Below are positions 1 to 9,562 of a stretch of DNA of 64,000 nt, piece after piece. Origin of the DNA: Streptomyces sp. SAI-135 (GTDB taxonomy: Bacteria; Actinomycetota; Actinomycetes; Streptomycetales; Streptomycetaceae). The stretch covers positions 5,704,001-5,768,000 of the forward strand of contig NZ_JARXYP010000002.1 of the NCBI RefSeq assembly GCF_029893805.1, read 5' to 3'. A program made the position numbers and the translations under genes. Position 1 is the first letter of the stretch, and each line of letters opens with the position of its first letter. The notes beneath the pieces are model-generated. The model ran no database searches and was not told the origin of the DNA. It saw only the letters and a list, made by a program, of their open reading frames with translations.

Positions 1-36
1 CGGCGCTTCGCCCGGGACCGCAATACGGTGGTGGGC

Positions 37-1617
<1,581 letters not shown>

Positions 1618-1634
1618 ATGCGACACTCGTCAGC

Positions 1635-2289
1635 ATGTTCGGTGTCATCGACCTCCCCACCTATCTGGCAGGCCTCGTCCTGATCGTCCTGCTGCCCGGC
1701 CCCAACTCGCTCTACGTCGTCTCCGTCGCCGCGCGGCGGGGTGTGCGGGCCGGGTACACCGCCGCGGCCGGGGTGTGGTGCGGGGACGCCGTGCTGATGA
1801 CCCTGTCCGCCGCCGGGGTCGCCTCACTGCTCCAGGCCAACGCCGTGCTGTTCGGGATCGTGAAGTACGCGGGGGCCGGGTACCTGACCTGGCTCGCGGT
1901 GGGGATGCTGCGGGCCGCGTGGGACACCTGGCGGTCGCGGCGGTCGCCCGTGGCCGAGGCGGAGGCGGCCGCCGACACCGGCCCGGGTGAGCGGGCCGTA
2001 CCGCAGGGCCCTCGTGATCAGCCTGTTCAACCCCAAGGCGATCCTGTTCTTCGTCGCCTTCTTCGTGCAGTTCGTGGATCCCGGGTACGCGTACCCCGCG
2101 CTGTCCTTCGTCGTCCTCGGGGCGTTCGCGCAGGCGGCCAGCTTCCTGTACCTGACCGCGCTGATCTTCGGCGGGACCAGGCTGGCGGCCGCGTTCCGGC
2201 GGCGGCGACGGCTCGCCGCCGGGGCGACGTCGGCGGCGGGGGCGCTGTTCCTCGGGTTCGCCGTGAAGCTGACGCTCGCTAGCGCGTGA
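1635..2289 (+). pseudogene. LysE/RhtB-family exporter, frameshifted
   Basis: The first part, read from ATG 1635, gives the N-terminal half of a LysE/LeuE amino-acid exporter (LPGPNS motif and hydrophobic helices). The second half (FNPKAILFFVAFFVQF onward) lies one frame later, from about 1990 to the TGA at 2287-2289. Removing one G from GGG at 1993-1995 restores an unbroken 217-residue protein, close to the usual family length of about 210. The gene therefore carries a one-base insertion, real or a sequencing error. It lies 17 bp after the mutase stop and overlaps the end of the convergent monooxygenase by 11 bp. Two separate overlapping genes would be an alternative, but neither half alone is a complete transporter. 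Confidence 0.75.
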
Positions 2290-3676
2290 ACCCCCGGCCG
2301 GCGTAGGCCACCAGCTTCGAGGCGTCCTCACCCGCCCAGCCCACATAGCCGTCCGGACGCACCAGGAACAGTCCCTTGCCGTACGAGGGCTGCTCGTCAC
2401 CGGTGACCACCCGCACCGCCTCCGGCAGCTCCGGTGCCTCGACACCGATCGCCAGCAGTGTCCAGTGCGGGCCACGGAAGGCGTCGAAGAGCCGTACGCC
2501 CGCCAGCTTCCCGTCGGGGGCGCGGTCGCCCGCCCGCAGTCCGTCGGGTGCCGTGCGCGTCTCCTGCGTGAGGGAGGAGTCCCGGTAGCCCAGGCCGAGT
2601 TGGCGGGTGGCCTCGCCCCGGCGGACCTCTCCCCGGTGCACGCCCGTCGAGAGGCCGAGCATCTGCGCGGCGATGGGGCGGCGCTCCTCCTCGTAGGTGT
2701 CCAGGAGGCCGGCCGGGGCACCGCCGCGCAGGACCGCTCCGAGCTTCCAGCCCAGGTTGTAGGCGTCCTGGACGCTCGTGTTCAGGCCCTGTCCGCCCGC
2801 GGGGGAGTGGATGTGGGCCGCGTCACCGGCGAGGAAGACCCGGCCGGAGCGGAAGCGGTCCGCGAGGGCCGCGCGGGGCCGGAAGTCGGAGGCCCAGCGG
2901 ACCTCGGTCACCGACTCGGGGGCGAGGTGGGAGCGGGCCGCGACGACCTCGCGGACGGCGTCGGGGGACAGGTCCACCCGGGTGCCCTCCGGGAACTGGG
3001 CCACGATCTGGAAGTCCTCCGTGCCGGCGAGCGGGCAGATCGAGAGGTAGCCGGCCTCGCCGCGCGGCGGGAAGATGTGCCAGTTGTCGCGGTCGAGGCC
3101 GGTGATGCGGGCGTCCGCGACGAGCAGCGGGTTGGGGTCGACCGTCTCGCCCGTCATGCCGATGCCGAGGGTCCGGCGCACCACCGAGCGGCCGCCGTCG
3201 GCGGCGACGACGTACCGGGCGTGGACGTCCGCGTCCGCCGCGAAGCGCACGGTCACCCCGTCGGCGTCCTGCTCGAACCCCACGGCCTCCCGGCCGAAGG
3301 CCACCTGCCCGCCGAGCTCTCGCAGCCGTGCGAACAGCACCTCCTGGGTGCGCCACTGCGGCACCATCCAGGGGGCGTTGTAGGGCGAGTCCTCCGTGGG
3401 TTCGGCCGGCTCGAACATGTGGTGCTCACCGACCCGCTCGCCGTCCTGCCAGACCATGCCGACCGGGTAGGTCCCGCCGACCGCGAGGATCGCGTCGAGC
3501 ACGCCGAGGTCGTCGAAGACCTCCATGGTGCGCGGCTGGAGGCCCTTGCCGCGCGAGCCGGGGAACAGCCGGTCCGCCTTCTCCACGACCAGTGCGTCCA
3601 CCCCCCGCCGGGCGAGGTCGACACCGAGGGCGAGTCCGGTGGGGCCGGCGCCGACGATCAGTACGTCCGTGTTCAT
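2279..3676 (-). CDS. FAD-dependent aromatic-type monooxygenase (PheA/TfdB family)
   Basis: This 465-residue flavoprotein begins with the FAD-binding GAGPTG motif near residue 9, has the AADGGRS (DG) motif in the middle and the LAGDAAHIHSPAGGQG (GD) motif near residue 283, the standard order for NAD(P)H-dependent flavin hydroxylases. A thioredoxin-like C-terminal tail follows. Relatives hydroxylate phenols or polyketides or inactivate antibiotics; nothing here fixes the substrate. Start ATG 3676 has a purine-rich GGAGAT just upstream. It is divergent from a TetR regulator, and two identical-type dyads lie in the short gap, so the enzyme is probably repressed by that regulator and induced by its substrate. 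Confidence 0.85.
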   Translation of the reverse strand: MNTDVLIVGAGPTGLALGVDLARRGVDALVVEKADRLFPGSRGKGLQPRTMEVFDDLGVLDAILAVGGTYPVGMVWQDGERVGEHHMFEPAEPTEDSPYNAPWMVPQWRTQEVLFARLRELGGQVAFGREAVGFEQDADGVTVRFAADADVHARYVVAADGGRSVVRRTLGIGMTGETVDPNPLLVADARITGLDRDNWHIFPPRGEAGYLSICPLAGTEDFQIVAQFPEGTRVDLSPDAVREVVAARSHLAPESVTEVRWASDFRPRAALADRFRSGRVFLAGDAAHIHSPAGGQGLNTSVQDAYNLGWKLGAVLRGGAPAGLLDTYEEERRPIAAQMLGLSTGVHRGEVRRGEATRQLGLGYRDSSLTQETRTAPDGLRAGDRAPDGKLAGVRLFDAFRGPHWTLLAIGVEAPELPEAVRVVTGDEQPSYGKGLFLVRPDGYVGWAGEDASKLVAYAGRGFTR

Positions 3677-3684
3677 GGCATCTC

Positions 3685-3699
3685 CTTAACGCCGTTAAG
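3685..3699. promoter_or_regulatory. TetR-type operator, copy 1
   Basis: CTTAACGCCGTTAAG is a 15-bp inverted repeat directly upstream of the monooxygenase start (8 bp from ATG 3676). It shares the CTTAACG/GTTAAG arms with the second copy at 3722-3736. Its place between the divergent monooxygenase and TetR genes makes it a likely binding site for that TetR protein (inference). Confidence 0.7.
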
Positions 3700-3721
3700 T
3701 GCCGTCGGTCGCAAGCGTGCC

Positions 3722-3736
3722 CTTAACGCTGTTAAG
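3722..3736. promoter_or_regulatory. TetR-type operator, copy 2
   Basis: CTTAACGCTGTTAAG differs from copy 1 by one central base. The centre-to-centre distance is 37 bp, and it ends 9 bp before the GTG start of the TetR gene, so it should sit over that promoter and give autorepression (inference from position). Confidence 0.7.
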
Positions 3737-3745
3737 CTGTCAAGC

Positions 3746-4393
3746 GTGAGTACCGAGAAACGTCCGCCCCTGGACCGCGCGCGGGTCGCCGACACCGCCC
3801 TGAAGCTCCTGAACGAGGTGGGCCTCGACGGCCTCACCCTGCGGGCCATCGCCAAGGAACTCGACGTCAAGGCCCCGGCCCTGTACTGGCACTTCAAGGA
3901 CAAGCAGGCGCTGCTCGACGAGATGGCGACGCAGATGTTCCGGCGGATGCTCGCCGGTACCGCGCTCGACCCGTCCGACACCTGGCGCGAGCGGCTCCTC
4001 AAGTCCAACCGCGGCCTGCGCGCCGCCCTGCTCGGCTACCGCGACGGCGCCAAGGTCTACAGCGGCTCACGCTTCACGGGCCTGGTCCACGTCGAGCAGA
4101 TGGAGGACACCCTCACCCTCTTCACGGCCGCCGGCTTCACCCTCGCCCAGGCGGTCCGGACCACGTCGACGTCGTACCACTACACCCTCGGCTTCGTCAC
4201 CGAGGAACAGGGCGTGGAGCCGCTGCCCGGCGAACGCCGGGAAGGCTTCGACGTGACGGAACGCGCCCGCCTGATGGCCGACTTCCCGCTGTCGGCGGCG
4301 GCGGGCGCGGAGATGTTCCAGGACTTCGACCGGCACTACGAGGAGGGCCTGGCGTTGCTCATAGCGGGGATCGAGGCGCGCTACGGGGTGTGA
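3746..4393 (+). CDS. TetR-family transcriptional repressor (TetR_C type)
   Basis: This is a 215-residue regulator. The N-terminal helix-turn-helix is at about residues 30-50 (LRAIAKELDVKAPALYWHF), the signature of the true TetR class, followed by a ligand-binding C-terminal domain. The GTG at 3746 was chosen because it lies just after the second dyad and directly before the conserved N-terminus; there is no strong ribosome site, so the transcript may be nearly leaderless. It is divergent from the flavin monooxygenase, the usual arrangement for a repressor that senses the substrate of the adjacent enzyme. It ends 12 bp from the convergent acyltransferase. Confidence 0.88.
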   Translation: MSTEKRPPLDRARVADTALKLLNEVGLDGLTLRAIAKELDVKAPALYWHFKDKQALLDEMATQMFRRMLAGTALDPSDTWRERLLKSNRGLRAALLGYRDGAKVYSGSRFTGLVHVEQMEDTLTLFTAAGFTLAQAVRTTSTSYHYTLGFVTEEQGVEPLPGERREGFDVTERARLMADFPLSAAAGAEMFQDFDRHYEEGLALLIAGIEARYGV

Positions 4394-4405
4394 CCGCGGC
4401 CGGGG

Positions 4406-5530
4406 TCAGCGCTGGAGCGCCGCGCGCAGTCGTGGGGTCAGCGGCTTCTCGACGAGCCGGTTCAGGAGCCAGGCCAGCGCCAGCATCGAGGCGATCGTCA
4501 GCGCGAAGGTCACCGACGCCGGAAGGCCCAGATGGCGGTGCAGGGCGCGGACGACCACCCAGCCCAGGTGCTCGTGCACCAGGTAGAAGGGGTACGTCAG
4601 CGCCCCGGCCACCGTCAGCCAGCGCCAGTCGGCCCACCGCAGCCAGCCCAGCGCGATCGCCGCGACCGCGACGAACCCGAAGGCGACGACCAGCACGATG
4701 CCCAGCGAGGTGCGGTGGGCGAAGGCGTTCGGATCGGACACGTTCCACAGGGACTTGACCGCGTAGTGCTGCCCGATCAGGAAGCTGACCGCCACGATGC
4801 CCCAGGCGTACACGTCCCGCCGGTCGAGGTGGACCAGGTAGAGGCCGACACCGCCGATGAAGAAGGAGGCGTACTCGGGCATGAACACCACGTCGAGCAG
4901 CGGCTGGTGCGCGGCCTGGGTGAGGACCGCCGCCAGCGTCCAGCCGGCGCAGAACATGATCACCCGGCGCCGGGAGGCCCCGGGCAGGACCACGCACAGC
5001 GCGAACAGCGCGTAGAAGCGGACCTCCGCCCACAGCGTCCAGCAGACGCCGAGCACGCGGTCGACGCCCAGCGGCATCTGAAGCATCGTCATGTTCACCA
5101 GGACGTCGCTGGGCGAGAGCGCCTTGTAGGCGACCGCCGGCAACGCGAACACCGCCGTGACCAGCAGCACGGCCACCCAATAGGCGGGCAGCAGCCGGGA
5201 CGCCCGGGAGGCGAAGAACGATTTCAGGGGCCGGCCCCAGCCGCTCATGCAGATCACGAATCCGCTGATCACGAAAAAGACCTGGACGCCGAGGCAGCCG
5301 TAGGAGAAATAGGTGTGCAGCGTCGGGAACTGGCGCTGGGCCGAGCTTCCCCAGGACTGGGTGATTTCGCCGCCGCGGCCGCCGTAGTGGTACGCGGCCA
5401 CCATCAGCGCGGCCACCAGCCGCAGTCCGTCCAGGGCCCGCAGCCGGGTCTCGCGCGGGCGCGGTGGGGGCAGTTGCCCTTCCGGCCGCCGGGGCAGGTC
5501 GGGTGCCGGCCGGACGGTCATGCTGGTCAC
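4406..5530 (-). CDS. acyltransferase 3 (OafA/YrhL-like) membrane protein
   Basis: The product is an about 374-residue polytopic membrane protein of the acyltransferase-3 family, which O-acylates sugars or peptidoglycan/antibiotic moieties using cytoplasmic acyl-CoA. The family R-x(n)-H signature is visible in ALDGLRLVAALMVAAYHYGG near the first helix, and about ten hydrophobic segments follow. The start was placed at GTG 5530, because AAGGGG lies 6 bases before it; the longer frame to 5605 has no such site, and ATG 5521 is a weaker alternative. It lies next to the glycopolymer cluster, transcribed away from it, so it might O-acetylate the wall polymer, but that is only positional inference. 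Confidence 0.8.
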   Translation of the reverse strand: MTSMTVRPAPDLPRRPEGQLPPPRPRETRLRALDGLRLVAALMVAAYHYGGRGGEITQSWGSSAQRQFPTLHTYFSYGCLGVQVFFVISGFVICMSGWGRPLKSFFASRASRLLPAYWVAVLLVTAVFALPAVAYKALSPSDVLVNMTMLQMPLGVDRVLGVCWTLWAEVRFYALFALCVVLPGASRRRVIMFCAGWTLAAVLTQAAHQPLLDVVFMPEYASFFIGGVGLYLVHLDRRDVYAWGIVAVSFLIGQHYAVKSLWNVSDPNAFAHRTSLGIVLVVAFGFVAVAAIALGWLRWADWRWLTVAGALTYPFYLVHEHLGWVVVRALHRHLGLPASVTFALTIASMLALAWLLNRLVEKPLTPRLRAALQR

Positions 5531-5761
5531 GGAAATCCCCTTCGCAAGCTCTGAAGAGCCTAAGTCACTCCTGTGGATGCGCCCCAGCACGTTAGTCCGA
5601 ATCACGGCGATGTCTTACGCACCGGACCAACGATTGGCCTTCTGGTCCCGGTGAGTTCACCTGAATGTCGTTTTGGCTTTCTAAGTTCGCCCAGAATCCC
5701 CCCACCTCGCAGTAAACCCATGAACTTGCCTTTGCTTCGGCAAGAAAACAACAGGAGTGCC
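5531..5761 (+). other. intergenic leader upstream of the glycopolymer genes
   Basis: This 231-bp gap separates divergent genes and is noticeably less GC-rich than its surroundings, as expected for promoters. A small hairpin (CTTGCC at 5725-5730, GGCAAG at 5739-5744, 8-base loop) sits about 10 bases before the AGGAG ribosome site of the next gene and may influence its translation. No convincing -35/-10 pair could be assigned. Confidence 0.35.
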
Positions 5762-7225
5762 ATGACGACGGTCCAGAAGAGGCGTGCACGCGCGCGTGGA
5801 GGGGAGCTGGACGACTGCCTGCGCGCCTGCGCGGCGCACAGCGGCAAGGTGGTCGGCAGCATCGACCGCCGCCGTGTCGAGCTCGGCGAACAGCTGCGCA
5901 AGCTGCTCGTCGTCTGGGGCACCACCGCCACGGCCACCCCGGCGACCCCCGCTCCCTCCGGTGCCACCGCCCTGCTGAAGCGGGCCGTCAAGGGCGCCGC
6001 GACCCCCTCGTCGAACATCCCGGCCGAACTCCTCGACGCCCTGCTGGCCGTCGGCAACAAGGCCCTGGAGTGCGGCTACGACGACGAGCTGAACCTCGCC
6101 CTCGTCATCAGCGACACCGTCCTCGCCCAGCGCAGGAACTCCCGCGCCGGCTGGCGGCTGCGCGCCCGGCTCCTGGAGGCCCTGGGCGAGGAGGCCGAGG
6201 CACTGGAGGCGTACGAGAAGTACCTGAGCCTCACCGACGACGACGGTTTCGGCGTCCGCGCCCGGATCGCCGGCCTGCGCATCGCGGGCGAGAAGGAGCG
6301 CGAACTCCTGGAACTCCTCAAGCACCAGGTACCCGGCGCCCGCGCCTTCGCCGGCCGCCCCGCCACCGACGTGTGGGCCGAGGGGCTGGCCGCGCACGCC
6401 GTCGGCGACTGGACCGAGGCCGAGCCGAGGCTGGTGGGAGCGCTCCTCGCGCTGTACGACGAGAACGCCCCGGTGCAGGAGCGGCAGGAACTGCTCAGCC
6501 AGTACCTCGACCTGCGCTCCACCGAGGACACCGACGGCCCGGCGTTCACCCGGGCCGTCGAGCTCTACGCCGAACAGCGCCGCAACCGCATGCGCGGCCC
6601 CGTCGCCGACCCCACCGTCGGCGGCGTGCAGTGGATCACCCTCGGCGAGTTCCGCAACCAGATCGCTGGCAAGTCGATCTGCCTGATCGCCAACTCCGGT
6701 CGGGTGGGCGCGAGTTCCATGGGCGCCGAGATCGACGCGTACGACCTCGTCGTCCGCTTCAACTCGTACCGGATCGACCCGAGGCACACCGGCGCCAGGA
6801 CCGACATCCACGTCACGATCCACAAGCACGGCTTCAACTGGGACCAGCAGGTCACCACCCGCCTGGTCTTCGGCGGCGTCTCCGGCGACTGGAAGTACTC
6901 GCTGCGCAACCGCCTGGTGCCCGGCGCCCAGACCTACCTCGGCGACGAGTCGCTGCGCTGGCCCCTGCGCAACATCGGCAAGGTCGGCACCGACGTCTGG
7001 TCCGGCATCCCGACCTCGGGCTTCAACATGCTGTGGCTGCTGGACTTCCTCGACGTGAGCCCGAAGCTCGACCTGATCGGCTTCGACTTCTACGAGAGCG
7101 GCGCCTACCGGGTCCAGGAAGCGATGAAGCTCGCCATCACCTCCGTGCACGAATACACCAGCGAGAAGGCATGGGTCATGGAGCGGGCCCAGAGCGTGAC
7201 CGACATGAGGATATCCCTGCGATGA
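5762..7225 (+). CDS. GT29-like sialyltransferase with N-terminal helical/TPR-like region
   Basis: This 487-residue protein ends in a glycosyltransferase family 29 domain. Motif L is at about 305-330 (CLIANSG, then GAEIDAYDLVVRFN), motif S at about 415 (PTSGFNMLWLLDFL), and motif VS at about 462 (HEYTSE, matching HxxxxE). GT29 enzymes transfer a nonulosonic acid from its CMP form. The first 280 residues are helical and repeat-like and may bind partners. ATG 5762 is preceded by AGGAG 4 bases away. The downstream gene overlaps by 4 bases (ATGA). CMP-sugar synthesis genes lie 12 kb downstream, so it probably adds Kdn or sialic acid to a wall polymer. GT29 is mainly a eukaryotic family, which makes this gene unusual. 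Confidence 0.8.
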   Translation: MTTVQKRRARARGGELDDCLRACAAHSGKVVGSIDRRRVELGEQLRKLLVVWGTTATATPATPAPSGATALLKRAVKGAATPSSNIPAELLDALLAVGNKALECGYDDELNLALVISDTVLAQRRNSRAGWRLRARLLEALGEEAEALEAYEKYLSLTDDDGFGVRARIAGLRIAGEKERELLELLKHQVPGARAFAGRPATDVWAEGLAAHAVGDWTEAEPRLVGALLALYDENAPVQERQELLSQYLDLRSTEDTDGPAFTRAVELYAEQRRNRMRGPVADPTVGGVQWITLGEFRNQIAGKSICLIANSGRVGASSMGAEIDAYDLVVRFNSYRIDPRHTGARTDIHVTIHKHGFNWDQQVTTRLVFGGVSGDWKYSLRNRLVPGAQTYLGDESLRWPLRNIGKVGTDVWSGIPTSGFNMLWLLDFLDVSPKLDLIGFDFYESGAYRVQEAMKLAITSVHEYTSEKAWVMERAQSVTDMRISLR

Positions 7226-9555
7226 CCACGAACACCCTTACCGGGACCGCCGCCCCCCTGGCCCCGGTGACCGACGCGCACGCGCTCACCGGCAAGCGGA
7301 AGATCGCCTTCGCCAGTTTCGTCGACGAGAACTACCTGCCCGGATTCCTCACCCTGCTGCGCAGTCTCGCGCTGTCCAACCCGGGCGTGTGCGAGGACTT
7401 CGTCGTCCTCTACGACGACCTGAAGCCCGGCTCGATCGCCCGGATCCGCGCGCTGCACCCGAGGATCGTCCTCAAGCGGGTCGACGCCGACCACTACGAC
7501 TCGTACAAGAAGGGCGACCAGGACAACTACCTGGTCCGCAAGGCGTACTTCATCCTGGACGTCTTCAGGATCCGCGAGTACGACACCATCATCACCCTCG
7601 ACACCGACATGGTGGTGCTCGGCGACCTCGGTGAACTCCTGCGGCTGCGCGAGGGACTCGCGGCCGTCCCGCAGTTCTTCTACGGGCAGCACAAGCTCAA
7701 CTCCGGTCTGCTGGTCATCCAGCGCGAGTACCTGAGCGACGCCTTCTGCGCGAAGCTCGACCAGTGCGGCCGCTCCGGCGACTACGAGCTCGACAAGCAC
7801 GACCAGGGCATCCTCAACGCCGTCCTGGACGGCGACTTCGTGCGCCTCGACGCCCGCTACAACTTCGTCAAGCGGCGGCTCTCGGGCGACCTGCCGGTCC
7901 CCGACGACACCGCGATCCTGCACTTCACCGGCCGCCACAAGCCCTGGCAGGGCGGCGAGGCGGGGTACAGCCGGGCCGAGGAGCGCTGGCGCGAGTTCGA
8001 GCTGTCCGACGCCGAGTTCCAGGCCGCCTACATGGAGCAGCAGGGCGGGCTGCACCACGACCTGATCGTGCACTACGGCACCCCGCACGTGGCGCGCACC
8101 GGGGACGTCGAGACCGCCCGCAAGGTGGCCGCCGCCCACATCTCCACCGGCGACTACCAGGACGCCGTCGACATCCTCGGCAGCGTCCGCATCCCGCTCG
8201 ACGAGGCCTGGCCGCACGAGGTCCTCGGCCACGCCCTGATGAGCGTCTCCCGCTACGACGAGGCAAGGACCCAGCTCCTGCTGGCCTCGGCCGCCCCCAA
8301 CCGGGCCGCCACCGCCTACGCCCGCCTCGCCCAGATCGCCTGGGTGCACGGCGACAACGCCGAGGCCCTGCGGTACGCCACGGCCGGCATGTCCGTCGAC
8401 CCCACCCACCGCTCCAGCCGGCTGTGGGCGCAGCGCGCGGCCGCCGTGCCGCCCCAGGAACTGGGCGCCCCCGAGGACCAGTTGGCGCATGTCGCCTTCT
8501 ACATGGACCGGCAGGGCAACGCGGGCGACAAGCTCCTGCCCGAGAGCGTCCGCTCCGCCTTCGGCCCCGACACCACCTCCCGCCGCTGGCACTCGGTGCA
8601 CGCCCACCGCCTCTTCGACGAGGGCGCCCTCCAGCGCGTCAACCGCCGCCGCGGCCTGGTCATCGGCGGCGGCGGCCTGTTCATCCCGGACACCATGCCC
8701 AACGGCAACAGCGCCTGGCAGTGGAACGTCCCGGACGAGCTCCTGAAGCGCATCGACGTGCCCATCGCGGTCTTCGCGGTCGGCTTCAACGCCTTCGACG
8801 GCCAGTCCTACCGGGCGAACCGCTTCCGCGACTCGCTCCGGCTGCTCGTCGAGCGGTCCGCGTTCTTCGGGCTGCGCAACCACGGCTCCATCGAGAAGGT
8901 GCGGGCCATGGTCCCGGCCCACCTGCACGACAAGATCCGCTTCCAGCCCTGCCCGACCACGGTCACCCGCCAGTTGGTCCCCGGCTGGCAGGACCCCGGC
9001 AAGCGCGACGACACGATCCTGATCAACGCCGCCTACGACCGTGCCGGCCTGCGCTTCGGCCACGACTACGGCTACTTCCTGGCCCAGATGGCGAAGGCGG
9101 TCCGGGAACTGGGCGAGCTGGCCGAGGTGCAGTGCGTGGCGCACTCCCTGGACGACGAGAAGATCGTCTTCGACCTGCGGCGCGAGCACGGCATCTCGAT
9201 GCCCGTCATCCCGATGTACGACTTCGAGAACAAGGAGATCCTCGACCTCTACGCCCGCACCAAGCTGGTCATCGGCATGCGCGGCCACGCGGGCATGATC
9301 CCCTTCGGCTGCGGCACCCCGATCATCAGCCTCATCTCGCACCCGAAGATGGCGTACTTCCTGCGGGACATCGAGCGGCCCGAGTGGGGCGTCTCGGTCC
9401 ACGACCGGCACCTCGCCGACCGCCTGGTGGAGCGGTCGAGGGAACTCCTCGCCGACCACGACCGGACGGTCGCCGACGTCCACGGCCGCCAGCAGGAGCT
9501 GTGGAAGGTCACCGAGGCCAACGCGGCCGACCTGCGGGTCCTCCTGGGCGGCTGA
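7222..9555 (+). CDS. two-domain GT8 glycosyltransferase / polysaccharide pyruvyltransferase-like fusion
   Basis: The 777-residue product is a fusion. Residues about 28-280 form a GT8 retaining glycosyltransferase with the metal-binding DTD motif near residue 125 (ITLDTDMVVL). A helical repeat region follows (about 300-410). From about residue 421 comes a polysaccharide pyruvyltransferase-like domain (PF04230 type) with MDRQGNAGDKLL, VIGGGGLFIP near 481 and the closing MRGHAGMIPFGCG region. Family members add sugars and put pyruvate ketals on wall glycans. The start ATG overlaps the stop of the GT29 gene, so the two are translationally coupled and probably act on the same polymer. That both domains are active is an inference. 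Confidence 0.8.
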   Translation: MTTNTLTGTAAPLAPVTDAHALTGKRKIAFASFVDENYLPGFLTLLRSLALSNPGVCEDFVVLYDDLKPGSIARIRALHPRIVLKRVDADHYDSYKKGDQDNYLVRKAYFILDVFRIREYDTIITLDTDMVVLGDLGELLRLREGLAAVPQFFYGQHKLNSGLLVIQREYLSDAFCAKLDQCGRSGDYELDKHDQGILNAVLDGDFVRLDARYNFVKRRLSGDLPVPDDTAILHFTGRHKPWQGGEAGYSRAEERWREFELSDAEFQAAYMEQQGGLHHDLIVHYGTPHVARTGDVETARKVAAAHISTGDYQDAVDILGSVRIPLDEAWPHEVLGHALMSVSRYDEARTQLLLASAAPNRAATAYARLAQIAWVHGDNAEALRYATAGMSVDPTHRSSRLWAQRAAAVPPQELGAPEDQLAHVAFYMDRQGNAGDKLLPESVRSAFGPDTTSRRWHSVHAHRLFDEGALQRVNRRRGLVIGGGGLFIPDTMPNGNSAWQWNVPDELLKRIDVPIAVFAVGFNAFDGQSYRANRFRDSLRLLVERSAFFGLRNHGSIEKVRAMVPAHLHDKIRFQPCPTTVTRQLVPGWQDPGKRDDTILINAAYDRAGLRFGHDYGYFLAQMAKAVRELGELAEVQCVAHSLDDEKIVFDLRREHGISMPVIPMYDFENKEILDLYARTKLVIGMRGHAGMIPFGCGTPIISLISHPKMAYFLRDIERPEWGVSVHDRHLADRLVERSRELLADHDRTVADVHGRQQELWKVTEANAADLRVLLGG

Positions 9556-9562
9556 GCACACC

